Counted from the stretch's first letter, positions 6,736 through 13,577 are shown. The stretch: 15,795 nt of DNA from JBEKYD01 sp049509915 (GCA_049509915.1 JBEKZL010000178.1:1-15795), one strand, 5' to 3'. Notes: generated from the letters alone by a model not told the origin. Numbers and translations are program-made.

Positions 6736-6910
6736 GCCATTTACGCCTGGAAGGCCACGGAGACTCACAGCCTTCCGTCTCGCTGTCGCTCGGCGTGGCG
6801 TCCTACCCGAACCACGGCCTGGATGGCGAGACCGTGCTCGGCGCTGCCGATCGGGGACTGTACGAGGCCAAACGGGAAGGCCGCAATCAAGTGAGATCCG
6901 TCGCGGCGAA
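6645..6910 (+). pseudogene. GGDEF (diguanylate cyclase) domain, C-terminal fragment
   Basis: The frame gives GRRGEEFTLILPDASLEVT, ARAERICAEV, then SVSLSLGVASYPNHGLDGET and AADRGLYEAKREGRNQVRSV. This is the second half of a GGDEF domain, which makes cyclic di-GMP from two GTP: the active-site loop, the central helix, the S-L-G-V-A strand and the terminal ADRALY.AKR.GRN helix. The loop is normally RYGGEEF; here it reads GRRGEEF, so the first glycine is gone and the upstream half of the domain, with the phosphate- and Mg-binding residues, is absent. The join lies exactly at the active-site loop, which points to an internal deletion. The fragment cannot be an active cyclase. Confidence 0.75.
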
Positions 6911-7017
6911 GAATCCGCCCCGGCTTCCCAAGCCCGGCCCCTCCGCCGGAGTGGCGGTAAAGTGTAGCCGTGAACCACACGGGCAGGCGACGCCGCCCAC
7001 CGCCGCCCACGCCAAAA

Positions 7018-7179
7018 TGCGGCGGGCACGCTCGCTGGGGCTGGAGCTGAGCGCGTTATCCGAGTTCACCCTGCACCATGGGCATCCGCCTGCGTTGATT
7101 CTGGATTTTGGCGGATGCCGGCCGAGCGAATTGCGTCGCGGCGTCGGAGTCCTCGCGGCTCTCGAAGGGGTGGAGAATC
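7018..7179 (+). pseudogene. MocR-type (GntR/aminotransferase) regulator, extreme C-terminal fragment
   Basis: Downstream of the GGDEF piece, in the same open frame, the translation reads SLGLELSALSEFTLHHGHPP, ALILDFGGCRPSELRRGVGV, LAALEG. This matches the end of PLP-dependent MocR/PdxR regulators ('GV.v.pls.yy......glvLGfa......i..Gv..La'). Only about 50 of some 470 residues are present, so it is a relic. It ends a few bases before the stop of the convergent permease gene. Recognition is by eye and the family match is short. Confidence 0.5.
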
Positions 7180-7181
7180 CC

Positions 7182-9818
7182 CTACTCGCTCCGCAGCGCC
7201 GCCATAGGTTCGATGCGGGTAGCCTTTCGCGCCGGTAAGGAAGTCGCGGCGAGCGCCGCCAGGCCCAGCACGACGGCCACGGTGGCGAACGTTGCCGGGT
7301 CGGAGGGGCGAACGCCATACAACATGCCCGCCATCAGGTGGGACAGCAGCAGAGATCCCGCCACCCCGGCAGCCATGCCCGTCAGCACCTGCAGCATGCC
7401 TTGCCGCATCACCATTCGCAAGACCTCAGGGCGGGTGGCGCCGAGCGAGATGCGAATGCCGATCTCGCGCGTGCGCCGCGAGACGGAGTAGTTCATCACG
7501 CCATAGATCCCCACCGCGGCCAGCAGCAGCGCCACCGCGGCGAAAATGCCGAGCAGCAGGGTTTCAAAGCGAGGCTGCGCGGTGGCGTCGGCGACCACGC
7601 GGTCCATGGTCAAAACTTCGGAGATGGGCAAATTCCGGTCGAACGACCAAACCGTGCGCCGCACGGCGGGCGCCATGTCGGCCGGGTTTCCAGCCGTGCG
7701 CACCACCAGCGTGAGGTACTCGGCTTTTTCCAGGAACTCGCGGTTCTGAAGCGCGGCGAGATAAACCTCCGGGTCGGGTTTATAGGCCCAGTCACCCTGC
7801 CTGGCGTTCACGGCGACGCCAATTATCGTCAGCCAAGTGGGTGGATTCCGGGCATCGTAATGGAAGGCGATGCGTTTGCCGACGGGATCTTCCCCCGGCC
7901 AGTATTCGCGGGCTGCCCGCTCATTGATAACGACGACGCCCGCCGCGCCGGCATCGTCGCTTGGAGCGATGGCGCGTCCGCGCAACAGCGGCAGACGCAT
8001 GGTCTCGAAATAACCCGGCATCGCGATGCGGTAGACGGCACCGGGCTCATCGCCCGGGCGCGGCTTCGGGCGGCCCTCGATTGCGAATGGCCAACCCCAC
8101 ACATCCCCTGCGAGCGGCAGATGGTTGATGCCGCCGGCGGATACTACACCCGGCAGCGCCCGGACTTTCTCGAGGAGCTGGCGGTAGAAAATCTCGCGCG
8201 CCGGCGCGGGCGCCTCCTTCGATCCGGCAACCGACACCACCATAGAAAGCACGTTGTGCGGGTTGAAGCCCGGATCGACAGCCGAGAGCGCGAAAAAGCT
8301 GCGGACCATCAGGCCCGCTCCAATAAGGAGTACGAAAGCCAGCGCGAATTCCGATGCCACCAGGACGCCGCGCAGCCGGCTGCGGCGCGCGCCCTCGCTG
8401 TCGCCGCGGCCGCCTTCCTTGAGCGCACCGCTCAGGTTTCCAACGGACGCGTGCATGGCCGGTGCCAGCCCGAACACCACGGCCGTGAACGCGGTAACGG
8501 CCAGCAGGAACAGTAGCGCGCGAGTATCGATGCCCACCATCTCCACCCGCGGAATGTAGGCCGGGCTGAGCGCCACCAAAGCCTTGGTGCCCCACCATGC
8601 GAGCGCCAGGCCGGCGGCGGCGCCGAGCGCGGCCAGCAGCAGATTTTCGGTGAGGAACTGGCAGATCACGCGTGCGCGGCTAGCTCCCAGCGCGGTGCGC
8701 AGGGCGATTTCCTTTTGCCGGTCCGACGTTCGCGCCAGCAGCATGTGGGCTACGTTGGCGCAGGCAATCAGCAGCACGAATCCGACCGCGCCCACCAGCA
8801 TCAGCAGCGGCGTTTTCACCTTGCCGACGACATTTTCCTTCAGCGGGGTGACCACGACATCGCGGTTGGTGCCTGGATATTGCCTTTCCAGGCGCGCCGT
8901 CACCGCGGCCATGTCCGCCTGTGCCTGCACCACCGAAACTCCCGGCTTCAGCCGCGCGAAGATGCGGAGGCTATTGCCGCCGCGTCGATAAATGCGATCT
9001 CCAAAGGCCAGCGGCGTCCACAACTCGGCGCGGGTGGCCCAGAACGGCGCAAACTTGAACTCCGCCGGCATCACGCCGACCACGGTATAGGATTCGGCAT
9101 TCAGTGTGACCGGTTTGCCCACGGCGCCGCGGTCGCCGCCGAAACGCCGCTGCCACAGCCGGTAGCTGAGGATCGCTTCGTGGTCCGAGCCGGCCTGGTC
9201 CTCTCCCGCGGCGAACCAGCGGCCCAGCAGGGGCCCGACACCGAGCATCGGGAGCAGGTTCTGGGTGAGCCTGAGCCCGATCAGGCGCTCCGGTGGGTCG
9301 CCGCTCGTAAGGTTGGCGCTCCAATACTCGGCCGCCGCCATGGTTTCGAAAGAACGGCTCTGTTCGCGCCAGTCGATGTAGTTGGCCGGCCCAACCGGAG
9401 CGGCGCCGCCGTGCAGAATCGTGACCAGGCGGTCCGCGTCCCGATACGCCAGCGGGCGGAGCACGACGGCGTTCACCACTCCGAAAATGGCAGTGTTGGC
9501 ACCGATGCCGAGCGCCAGCGCGACCACCGCCACGGCGGCAAAGCCGGGAGTTCGCAACAGGTTGCGGGCGCCATAGCGGAGGTCCTGGAGCCGCTGCTCA
9601 ACCCAGGCGAAGGAGCGCGCGTCGCGATGCAATTCCTTGGCCTGCTCCACGCCGCCGTAGGCGCGCCGCGCGGCCAGTTTGGCCTCCACGGGTGGCATTC
9701 CACGGCGTGCGAAGTCCTCCTCGATCAGGGCGAGATGGGAGGCAATCTCGCGGGCCAGTTCCCGCTCGGCGGCGCGGCGGCGGAACAGGTTCGCAAATCT
9801 GGCGAAAAAGCGGCGCAT
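7182..9818 (-). CDS. ADOP-family ABC transporter permease (MacB/FtsX type, duplicated)
   Basis: 878 residues. An N-terminal cytoplasmic helical prefix (1-80: RRRAAERELAREIASHLALI, ARRAYGG) precedes TM1 (about 92-112, FAAVAVVALALGIGANTAIF). Then come a MacB-like periplasmic core (115-330), an FtsX domain with three helices (340-455; RQKEIALRTALGASRARVIC), a linker (LSGALKEGGRG), a fourth helix near 490-510, a second periplasmic core (510-720) and a second FtsX domain (755-870; SRRTREIGIRISLGATRPEV) ending PARKATRIEPMAALRSE. This is the acidobacterial 'duplicated orphan permease' layout, where two MacB permease units are fused and no ATPase gene is adjacent. MacB-like systems use mechanotransmission to expel or release substrates across the envelope; the substrate here is unknown. 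GAGGGAG within the padR 3' end serves as ribosome site. padR ends 3 bp upstream, so the two form one operon. Confidence 0.93.
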   Translation of the reverse strand: MRRFFARFANLFRRRAAERELAREIASHLALIEEDFARRGMPPVEAKLAARRAYGGVEQAKELHRDARSFAWVEQRLQDLRYGARNLLRTPGFAAVAVVALALGIGANTAIFGVVNAVVLRPLAYRDADRLVTILHGGAAPVGPANYIDWREQSRSFETMAAAEYWSANLTSGDPPERLIGLRLTQNLLPMLGVGPLLGRWFAAGEDQAGSDHEAILSYRLWQRRFGGDRGAVGKPVTLNAESYTVVGVMPAEFKFAPFWATRAELWTPLAFGDRIYRRGGNSLRIFARLKPGVSVVQAQADMAAVTARLERQYPGTNRDVVVTPLKENVVGKVKTPLLMLVGAVGFVLLIACANVAHMLLARTSDRQKEIALRTALGASRARVICQFLTENLLLAALGAAAGLALAWWGTKALVALSPAYIPRVEMVGIDTRALLFLLAVTAFTAVVFGLAPAMHASVGNLSGALKEGGRGDSEGARRSRLRGVLVASEFALAFVLLIGAGLMVRSFFALSAVDPGFNPHNVLSMVVSVAGSKEAPAPAREIFYRQLLEKVRALPGVVSAGGINHLPLAGDVWGWPFAIEGRPKPRPGDEPGAVYRIAMPGYFETMRLPLLRGRAIAPSDDAGAAGVVVINERAAREYWPGEDPVGKRIAFHYDARNPPTWLTIIGVAVNARQGDWAYKPDPEVYLAALQNREFLEKAEYLTLVVRTAGNPADMAPAVRRTVWSFDRNLPISEVLTMDRVVADATAQPRFETLLLGIFAAVALLLAAVGIYGVMNYSVSRRTREIGIRISLGATRPEVLRMVMRQGMLQVLTGMAAGVAGSLLLSHLMAGMLYGVRPSDPATFATVAVVLGLAALAATSLPARKATRIEPMAALRSE

Positions 9819-9821
9819 GTC

Positions 9822-10169
9822 TCAGGCTCCCTCGGAGAGCAGCTTCTCCACCAGCCCGGACATGCGCCGCCAGCGCAGCGTCTCCTCCGCCAGCGCTTTT
9901 TCGCCGGCCCTGGTGATGGCGTAGAACCTGGCTTCGCGATTGCTCTCCGTCTTGCCCCAGGTCCCTTTGATTCTGCCCTGCTGCTCCAGCCGCACCAGCG
10001 CCGGGTACAGGGTGCCCTGGTTCAGATGCAGCAGGTCTTCGGAAATCTGCTGCAGGCGGGTCGAGATGGCATAGGCGTGCTGCGGGCCCATCGTTTCGAG
10101 CGTCCGCAAAACAATCAGGTCGAGCGTACCCTGCAAGACAGCGATCCGATCCGCGCCTTCACTTGGCAT
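9822..10169 (-). CDS. PadR-family transcriptional regulator
   Basis: 115 residues. A winged helix-turn-helix covers most of the protein: GTLDLIVLRTLETMGPQHAY, then HLNQGTLYPALVRLEQQGRI, then KTESNREARFYAITRAGEKA with the beta wing, and a short C-terminal dimerisation helix (LRWRRMSGLVEKLL). 'GTLYPAL.RLE..G.I...W...E..R..R.Y.iT..G' is the PadR signature, and the length is that of subfamily 2 (short C-terminus). PadR proteins repress membrane-transport genes and often themselves, and release DNA on binding a small molecule. It is encoded 3 bp ahead of the ADOP permease. An AGGAG ribosome site (10179-10183) lies 9 bases before the ATG. Two palindromes flank its promoter and start codon (listed separately). 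Confidence 0.93.
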   Translation of the reverse strand: MPSEGADRIAVLQGTLDLIVLRTLETMGPQHAYAISTRLQQISEDLLHLNQGTLYPALVRLEQQGRIKGTWGKTESNREARFYAITRAGEKALAEETLRWRRMSGLVEKLLSEGA

Positions 10170-10175
10170 TCAAGT
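10161..10175 (-). promoter_or_regulatory. Putative PadR operator O2, over the padR start codon
   Basis: ACTTG-N5-CAAGT, a perfect 5+5 inverted repeat. The padR ATG (10169-10167) lies in the spacer, between the half-sites. It has the same half-sites and spacing as the upstream copy, 45 bp away centre to centre. Bound protein here would block elongation or start-site access. Confidence 0.6.
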
Positions 10176-10189
10176 AAACTCCTGGTTTC

Positions 10190-10218
10190 AGGATACGGAG
10201 GCTCCACTTGGATGTCAA
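10190..10218 (-). promoter_or_regulatory. Sigma-70 promoter of the padR-ADOP operon
   Basis: On the minus strand TTGACA (10218-10213) is separated by exactly 17 bases from TATCCT (10195-10190): a perfect -35 box, an optimal spacer and a good -10 box. Transcription should start near 10183, leaving a very short leader that carries the AGGAG site. The -35 box lies inside the upstream palindrome. Confidence 0.7.
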
Positions 10219-10220
10219 GT
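10206..10220 (-). promoter_or_regulatory. Putative PadR operator O1, over the -35 box
   Basis: ACTTG-N5-CAAGT, the second copy of the palindrome at the padR start. It contains the TTGACA of the promoter, so a bound dimer would exclude RNA polymerase. It also sits about 100 bp upstream of the divergent alcohol dehydrogenase gene, and could influence that as well. Confidence 0.6.
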
Positions 10221-10321
10221 GCAATTTCTGGGCAACCGCACCGTGGCGGTCGCGGCTCGGAAACGCGCGGTTGTGGGCGTAATTCCGAAATGAAGTACTA
10301 AGCTGGAAAGGGAGGGCTGGA

Positions 10322-11314
10322 ATGAAAGCCGCCATTCTGAACGCGTCCGGCAGCGTGTCGAAACACCCGCTCGAAATCGCCGAGGTGCGCCAACCCGAGC
10401 TCCAGCCGGGGCACGTGCTGATCCGGGTACGGGCATGCGGGGTTTGCCGCACGGATCTGCACATTGTGGAAGGCGATCTGGAGCCACGCCTGCGGCCGCT
10501 GATTCCCGGTCACCAGATTGTGGGTGAGATCGCGGGCGGAGCGACGGCCGAGCTGCCGGAAGGCACACGGGTGGGGGTTTCGTGGATCGGCGGCACGGAT
10601 GGAGACTGCCCCTATTGCCGGCGGGGCAGCGAGAACCTGTGCGACTCGCCCACGTTTACGGGTTATACGGTGAACGGCGGCTACGCGGAAATGGCGTTGG
10701 CACGCTGGGATTTCGTGTTCCGGCTGCCCGAGGCGCTGGACGATATGCAGGCCGCGCCGCTACTGTGCGCCGGCATCATCGGCTTCCGCAGTCTGCGGGT
10801 GGCGGGGATAGAGGCGGGGGAACGGGTGGGGCTTTTCGGGTTTGGAGCATCGGCGCACCTCGCTATTGCCATCCTGCGGAAGTGGAACTGCGAGGTGTAC
10901 GTTTCGACAAGGGGGGAATCGCATCGCAAGCTGGCGGCAACGCTGGGAGCGGCTTGGGTTGGCGGCGAAAGGGAGCGGCCGCCGGTGGAATTGGATCGTG
11001 CTGTCACGTTCGCGCCGAGCGGCGACGTGGTGCTCGCCGCGCTTTCGAGCCTGAGAAAGGGCGGCGTGGTTGCCATCAACGCGATCCATTTGGACCGCAT
11101 TCCGGAATTCGACTACGACAGCTTGCTATGGGGCGAGCGCCAACTGCGCAGTGTAGCGAACATGACCCGAGCGGACGGGCGGGATTTCTTGCAGCTTGCC
11201 GCCGAAATCGGGCTGCGGCCCAAAGTGACTGCGTTCCCACTGCACCACGCAAACGAAGCGCTGCAAGCGGTGAAGAACGATGCGATCGACGGAGCGGCGG
11301 TGATCACCATGTGA
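10322..11314 (+). CDS. Zinc-dependent alcohol dehydrogenase (medium-chain)
   Basis: 330 residues, full length for medium-chain dehydrogenases, which oxidise alcohols or reduce aldehydes with NAD(P). Catalytic zinc ligands are Cys39 (ACGVCRTD), His64 (IPGHQIVGE; the usual GHE is GHQ, as in a known subgroup) and Cys149 (PLLCAG). A Rossmann glycine motif, GLFGFGASAHLA, follows at 170-181. The structural-zinc loop has Cys96, Cys99 and Cys107 (DCPYCRRGSENLC), but the first of the usual four cysteines is Asp93 (GTDGDC). Asp might still serve as a ligand. GGAGG at 10311-10315, 6 bases before the ATG, supports the start. It is divergent from padR across a 152-bp gap and followed by a small hairpin. 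Its physiological substrate is not shown by the context. Confidence 0.92.
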   Translation: MKAAILNASGSVSKHPLEIAEVRQPELQPGHVLIRVRACGVCRTDLHIVEGDLEPRLRPLIPGHQIVGEIAGGATAELPEGTRVGVSWIGGTDGDCPYCRRGSENLCDSPTFTGYTVNGGYAEMALARWDFVFRLPEALDDMQAAPLLCAGIIGFRSLRVAGIEAGERVGLFGFGASAHLAIAILRKWNCEVYVSTRGESHRKLAATLGAAWVGGERERPPVELDRAVTFAPSGDVVLAALSSLRKGGVVAINAIHLDRIPEFDYDSLLWGERQLRSVANMTRADGRDFLQLAAEIGLRPKVTAFPLHHANEALQAVKNDAIDGAAVITM

Positions 11315-11330
11315 GGGGAGCGGGTTCCCC
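11315..11330 (+). terminator. Short GC hairpin just after the alcohol dehydrogenase stop
   Basis: GGGGA (11315-11319) pairs with TCCCC (11326-11330) around a 6-base loop, immediately after the TGA. There is no T-run behind it, so as an intrinsic terminator it would be weak; it may mark a Rho-dependent end. Confidence 0.3.
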
Positions 11331-12021
11331 ATGCCGCGCACGTATTGATCCCCCGTCAGGCAACCGCTGCGGACTTGGCCGAGGCAGCAGTGTTTGTCCT
11401 TCTTGTTGCCGCCACAGGGGCAAGGGTCGTTGCGGCCGATTTGGGGTTCGAAACGGCGGTAGGGTTCCGGCGGTTGTGCAGAATTGTGCATATGGAAGAC
11501 GGGGTTCGGCTCCGTCCCGGATTGGGGAAGGCTGCGATTGGCGGTCTGGCATTGAGACGGAAGGGGTAAGAATTATTTTTGGGATTTGTGATCGTGGTGC
11601 AGGCCCGCCCACGCAAGTGTCGCCGGGCATGCCGTCCCGGGATCTAAATCGATCGGGGCGGCCAGGTGGCGAGGAAGCCTTCGGCGGCCAGGTTCTCCAA
11701 CTCGCGATTGGAGGAATAGGTGTCCTCTTCCGAGGCGGCGCTCTTGGACATCGATGCCGCTGCAAAGCTAGCGACCGGCGGCGTAGACGCAGAACTTCCA
11801 GGTACCGATGCGGCCCGGTCACCGTGGCAGCACAATCTCTTTCAGAGATTCCCCCGTCTTCGACGTCACCACCAATTTGTTCGTTCATCAACAGAGCTGC
11901 GGCGTCAGCCCCGGCAAGAACCCGTCCGTCAGGGGTCTTGCCTGTAACCACTGGGTCGAAGAGTCGTGGCGGCGGGCAAATGGCGGATTCGGGACTTCCG
12001 CCATGGGCTGCCGCGATTGTT
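11331..12021. other. Gene-poor stretch with scattered coding remnants
   Basis: Almost 700 bases without a convincing intact gene. Minus-strand scraps are visible: a SEC-C zinc knuckle near 11377-11491 (listed separately), a 35-codon open piece from an ATG at 11751 (SSNRELENLAAEGFLATWPP, stop at 11644), and a 21-codon piece at 11822-11884 (TNKLVVTSKTGESLKEIVLP) bounded by two stops upstream and its own TGA. The last looks like a true protein C-terminus, and the frame upstream of the double stop stays open to about 12094. None is recognisable as a known gene. I regard the region as a decayed intergenic block. Confidence 0.4.
11377..11491 (-). pseudogene. SEC-C zinc-knuckle peptide or remnant
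   Basis: From the ATG at 11491 the minus strand reads MHNSAQPPEPYRRFEPQ, then IGRNDPCPCGGNKKDKHCCL. The second part is a nearly perfect SEC-C motif (GRNDPCPCGSGKKYKHCC), a zinc-binding knuckle found at the C-terminus of SecA and many other proteins. The motif normally ends a protein, yet this frame runs on for more than 80 residues antisense to the dehydrogenase gene, so the true stop appears lost. A free-standing SEC-C mini-protein is possible, but a fragment of a larger gene is more likely. No good ribosome site is visible before the ATG. Confidence 0.4.
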
Positions 12022-12471
12022 TTACTCCCAGCGCAGACGAGGGAGCCCGAACGCTTCTGCCAGATGGTTCAGTTCGGCGCGCACCGCGGCCCACTGGTCC
12101 TGCAGCCCTGGGTAAAAGCGTTCGCGATTCATGACGTGGTTGATATCGCGGCTGACCCGGATCGCCTCGTCGACGAAATGGCGGGTTCTGTCGACGTTGC
12201 GTTCCCGGTTCCAGGTTTCGTGCAATTTCCCCATTGCCCGGTCAAGTTCGTCGGCGTGCCGGTTCAACTCGTCCTGTTTAAAACTACCGTGATAGTCGCT
12301 GCGCTCCAGAGCGTGCCGAAAAGAGCGTTCAAACACGCTGGTGCGGTCCTCGCAGTCTCTGATGACGCGGGCGATATCAGATCCCCGTTCATGCTCCCGG
12401 TACTGTGCGCCGGCCGTGCCGGCAACGAGCAGAGCGCTCGTTAAGACAATAAAACTCCGTTGAAACATCAT
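12022..12471 (-). CDS. Small secreted helical protein, function unknown
   Basis: 149 residues. MMFQRSFIVLTSALLVAGTA followed by GAQ is a clear signal peptide with cleavage expected after Ala22, so the product should be periplasmic or secreted. The mature part is highly charged and mostly helical (ERSDYHGSFKQDELNRHADE, WNRERNVDRTRHFVDEAIRV), without cysteines or any enzyme motif I know. A GAGG precedes the two adjacent ATGs; the second (12468) has the better spacing. It lies behind the flagellar cluster, separated from it by a 216-bp gap with a strong hairpin in its own presumed leader. Similar short secreted proteins are common in Acidobacteria; no function can be given. Confidence 0.7.
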   Translation of the reverse strand: MMFQRSFIVLTSALLVAGTAGAQYREHERGSDIARVIRDCEDRTSVFERSFRHALERSDYHGSFKQDELNRHADELDRAMGKLHETWNRERNVDRTRHFVDEAIRVSRDINHVMNRERFYPGLQDQWAAVRAELNHLAEAFGLPRLRWE

Positions 12472-12504
12472 TTACCTCGTCGATTGAAGTGGCGGGATCT
12501 TCGT

Positions 12505-12540
12505 CCACGACGGTCCGGACACGCGGTCCGAACGTCGTGG
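12505..12540. promoter_or_regulatory. Strong 36-nt interrupted hairpin upstream of the secreted-protein gene
   Basis: CCACGACG (12505-12512) pairs perfectly with CGTCGTGG (12533-12540); inside it, after a 3/2 internal loop, CGGAC (12516-12520) pairs with GTCCG (12526-12530) around a 5-base loop. It lies 34-69 bases before the ATG at 12471 and about 150 bases after the stop of the FlgN-like gene. No T-run follows on either strand, so it may be a terminator of an unusual kind, a leader structure or a protein-binding palindrome. Confidence 0.45.
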
Positions 12541-12687
12541 GTGCGCAGCGGGAATACAAGTTGGCGTTCGAGATCCAGTTTGAGATTTGCCGCGCCGCTC
12601 CGTGGCCGCGAGCGGGAAAACGGTGCTGAAAACTAGCGCACCGCGGGCGGGACTTCACCTCAGGCATAACCCGGCCTGATCTGTGTT

Positions 12688-13086
12688 TTAGCGTACATCG
12701 CCGTCAGGGGGCGGCGCAAGGTGCGGTGGTACGGGTACGCGGGTGGAAGCGGGGTACGCGGTCTTCGGCCTCGCCGTAAAGGCCAGTTGCTGGTTGAATC
12801 GCGTGGTGAGGCCGCGCTTAACGGCGGCGCCGGCATCCACCAGATGGAGGACAGATGCCACTTCGCATTTGAGCTCGGTAAGCTCCGAACGGAGAGGCCT
12901 GGCCGCCGGGCGAGGGCAGCGGCGGATCTGTTCGGCCCAGGCTTCGAATTCCGCCGATGCGGTCCGTAGAATTTCCAGGGCTTCAAGCACGCCGGGGGAG
13001 ATTGGCCGTATGACAGGCTTCGCGAGCCAAGCGGAGGCGTTCCAGGGTACGAGCCACGGTTTCCGGGCGGCACATGCGGCCATCAC
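12688..13086 (-). CDS. FlgN-like flagellar chaperone candidate, probably frameshifted
   Basis: The frame lies directly behind flgM, in the usual flgN position, with a TGATG stop-start overlap. The C-terminal two thirds are helical and plausible (LEALEILRTASAEFEAWAEQ, LRSELTELKCEVASVLHLVD, AAVKRGLTTRFNQQ), ending in a Pro-rich tail. The first 30 residues are odd, with four Trp in unnatural company (KPWLVPWNASAWLAKP). In the neighbouring frame the same bases give ETVARTLERLRLAREACHTA, a far better helix, from an ATG at 13075 or 13093. A single indel in the G5 run at 12994-12998 would join the two into one FlgN-sized protein. FlgN escorts hook-associated proteins to the export gate. Assignment rests on position and shape, not on a firm motif. 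Confidence 0.5.
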   Translation of the reverse strand: MMAACAARKPWLVPWNASAWLAKPVIRPISPGVLEALEILRTASAEFEAWAEQIRRCPRPAARPLRSELTELKCEVASVLHLVDAGAAVKRGLTTRFNQQLAFTARPKTAYPASTRVPVPPHLAPPPDGDVR

Positions 13087-13400
13087 TCGTCATTCTCCAC
13101 CGGGCCGGAGGCGAGGACGTGGGAAACCAACGCGTGGCTGAGCTGGACGGAGTCCACCTGGTATTGACCTTTGGCGTAGACGGCGGCCAACTGAGTGACG
13201 CGTTCGGCCTGCTGGGCCTCAAGGGCGCCGCTAGTGCTCGAGATGCTTTCCGACAAGGAGGAGATTTCAATCTGGTCGGCTCCGGCCGTGCTGGGCCCGG
13301 ATGCCGGCGCAACCGAGGAACCTGGTTGAGTCGGGTTGGTCTGGCCAGGCGCGGAGACGCCGGCGCCGGCAACACCGTCGTTCTGAAGTCGAATTCTCAT
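13083..13400 (-). CDS. flgM: Anti-sigma-28 factor FlgM
   Basis: 105 residues. FlgM binds sigma-28 (FliA) and keeps late flagellar genes silent until the hook is complete, when FlgM is exported. The N-terminal half is low-complexity and disordered (Pro/Gln/Ser/Ala-rich, 10-40), as expected for an export-competent unfolded protein. The conserved C-terminal part reads DQIEISSLSESI (42-53), then AERVTQLAAVYAKGQYQVDS (65-84) and SHALVSHVL (88-96). This is the 'ri..l...v..G.Y.vd...iA..ll' sigma-binding region. The ATG at 13400 gives the typical MRI start, although the ribosome site is weak. It overlaps the next gene at TGATG. No FliA promoter was visible upstream, so it may be expressed early. Confidence 0.8.
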   Translation of the reverse strand: MRIRLQNDGVAGAGVSAPGQTNPTQPGSSVAPASGPSTAGADQIEISSLSESISSTSGALEAQQAERVTQLAAVYAKGQYQVDSVQLSHALVSHVLASGPVENDE

Positions 13401-13531
13401 AGGAAGCGCCTAAGCATGGTTCGATGCAAGGCTGATGCTCCTTCTATTCAAAGGTGGCATGAGGAAAGGGTCCAGTGCAATACGCGATAGGGAAAGACCC
13501 TAATCATAACGGGCGATCATCTATTAGCTTC

Positions 13532-13577
13532 CTACCTTTAGAATGAGGTAGACTCCTGAGCCACGTACTAGGTAGAC
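13532..13577. repeat. Inverted and direct repeats upstream of flgM
   Basis: CTACCT (13532-13537) and AGGTAG (13546-13551) form a 6-bp inverted repeat with an 8-base spacer. The 8-mer AGGTAGAC occurs at 13546-13553 and again at 13570-13577, exactly 24 bp apart. This lies in an AT-richer, otherwise featureless 215-bp gap between the tiny ORF after fliS and flgM. Regular repeats in this position could be binding sites for a flagellar regulator; this is speculative. Confidence 0.35.

Noticed and set aside
7338..10301. Long plus-strand open frames opposite the ADOP permease and padR
   Set aside because: They are His/Arg/Gln-rich shadows caused by high GC at third positions of the minus-strand genes; no domain is recognisable.
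10271..10301. TTGTGG...TACTAA as a promoter for the alcohol dehydrogenase
   Set aside because: The spacer is 19 bases and both boxes are poor; no firm promoter can be named.
11644..11751. 35-residue ORF starting MSKSAASEEDTYSS
   Set aside because: Plausible composition but no ribosome site, no family and embedded in a decayed region; kept only as a note in the region entry.
10582..12444. 620-residue plus-strand open frame
   Set aside because: It overlaps the alcohol dehydrogenase out of frame and then crosses remnants and a minus-strand gene; its translation is Arg/Gly-rich noise.
13400..13500. FliA promoter for flgM
   Set aside because: No sequence with acceptable -35 and -10 boxes at an 11-base spacing was found upstream of flgM.
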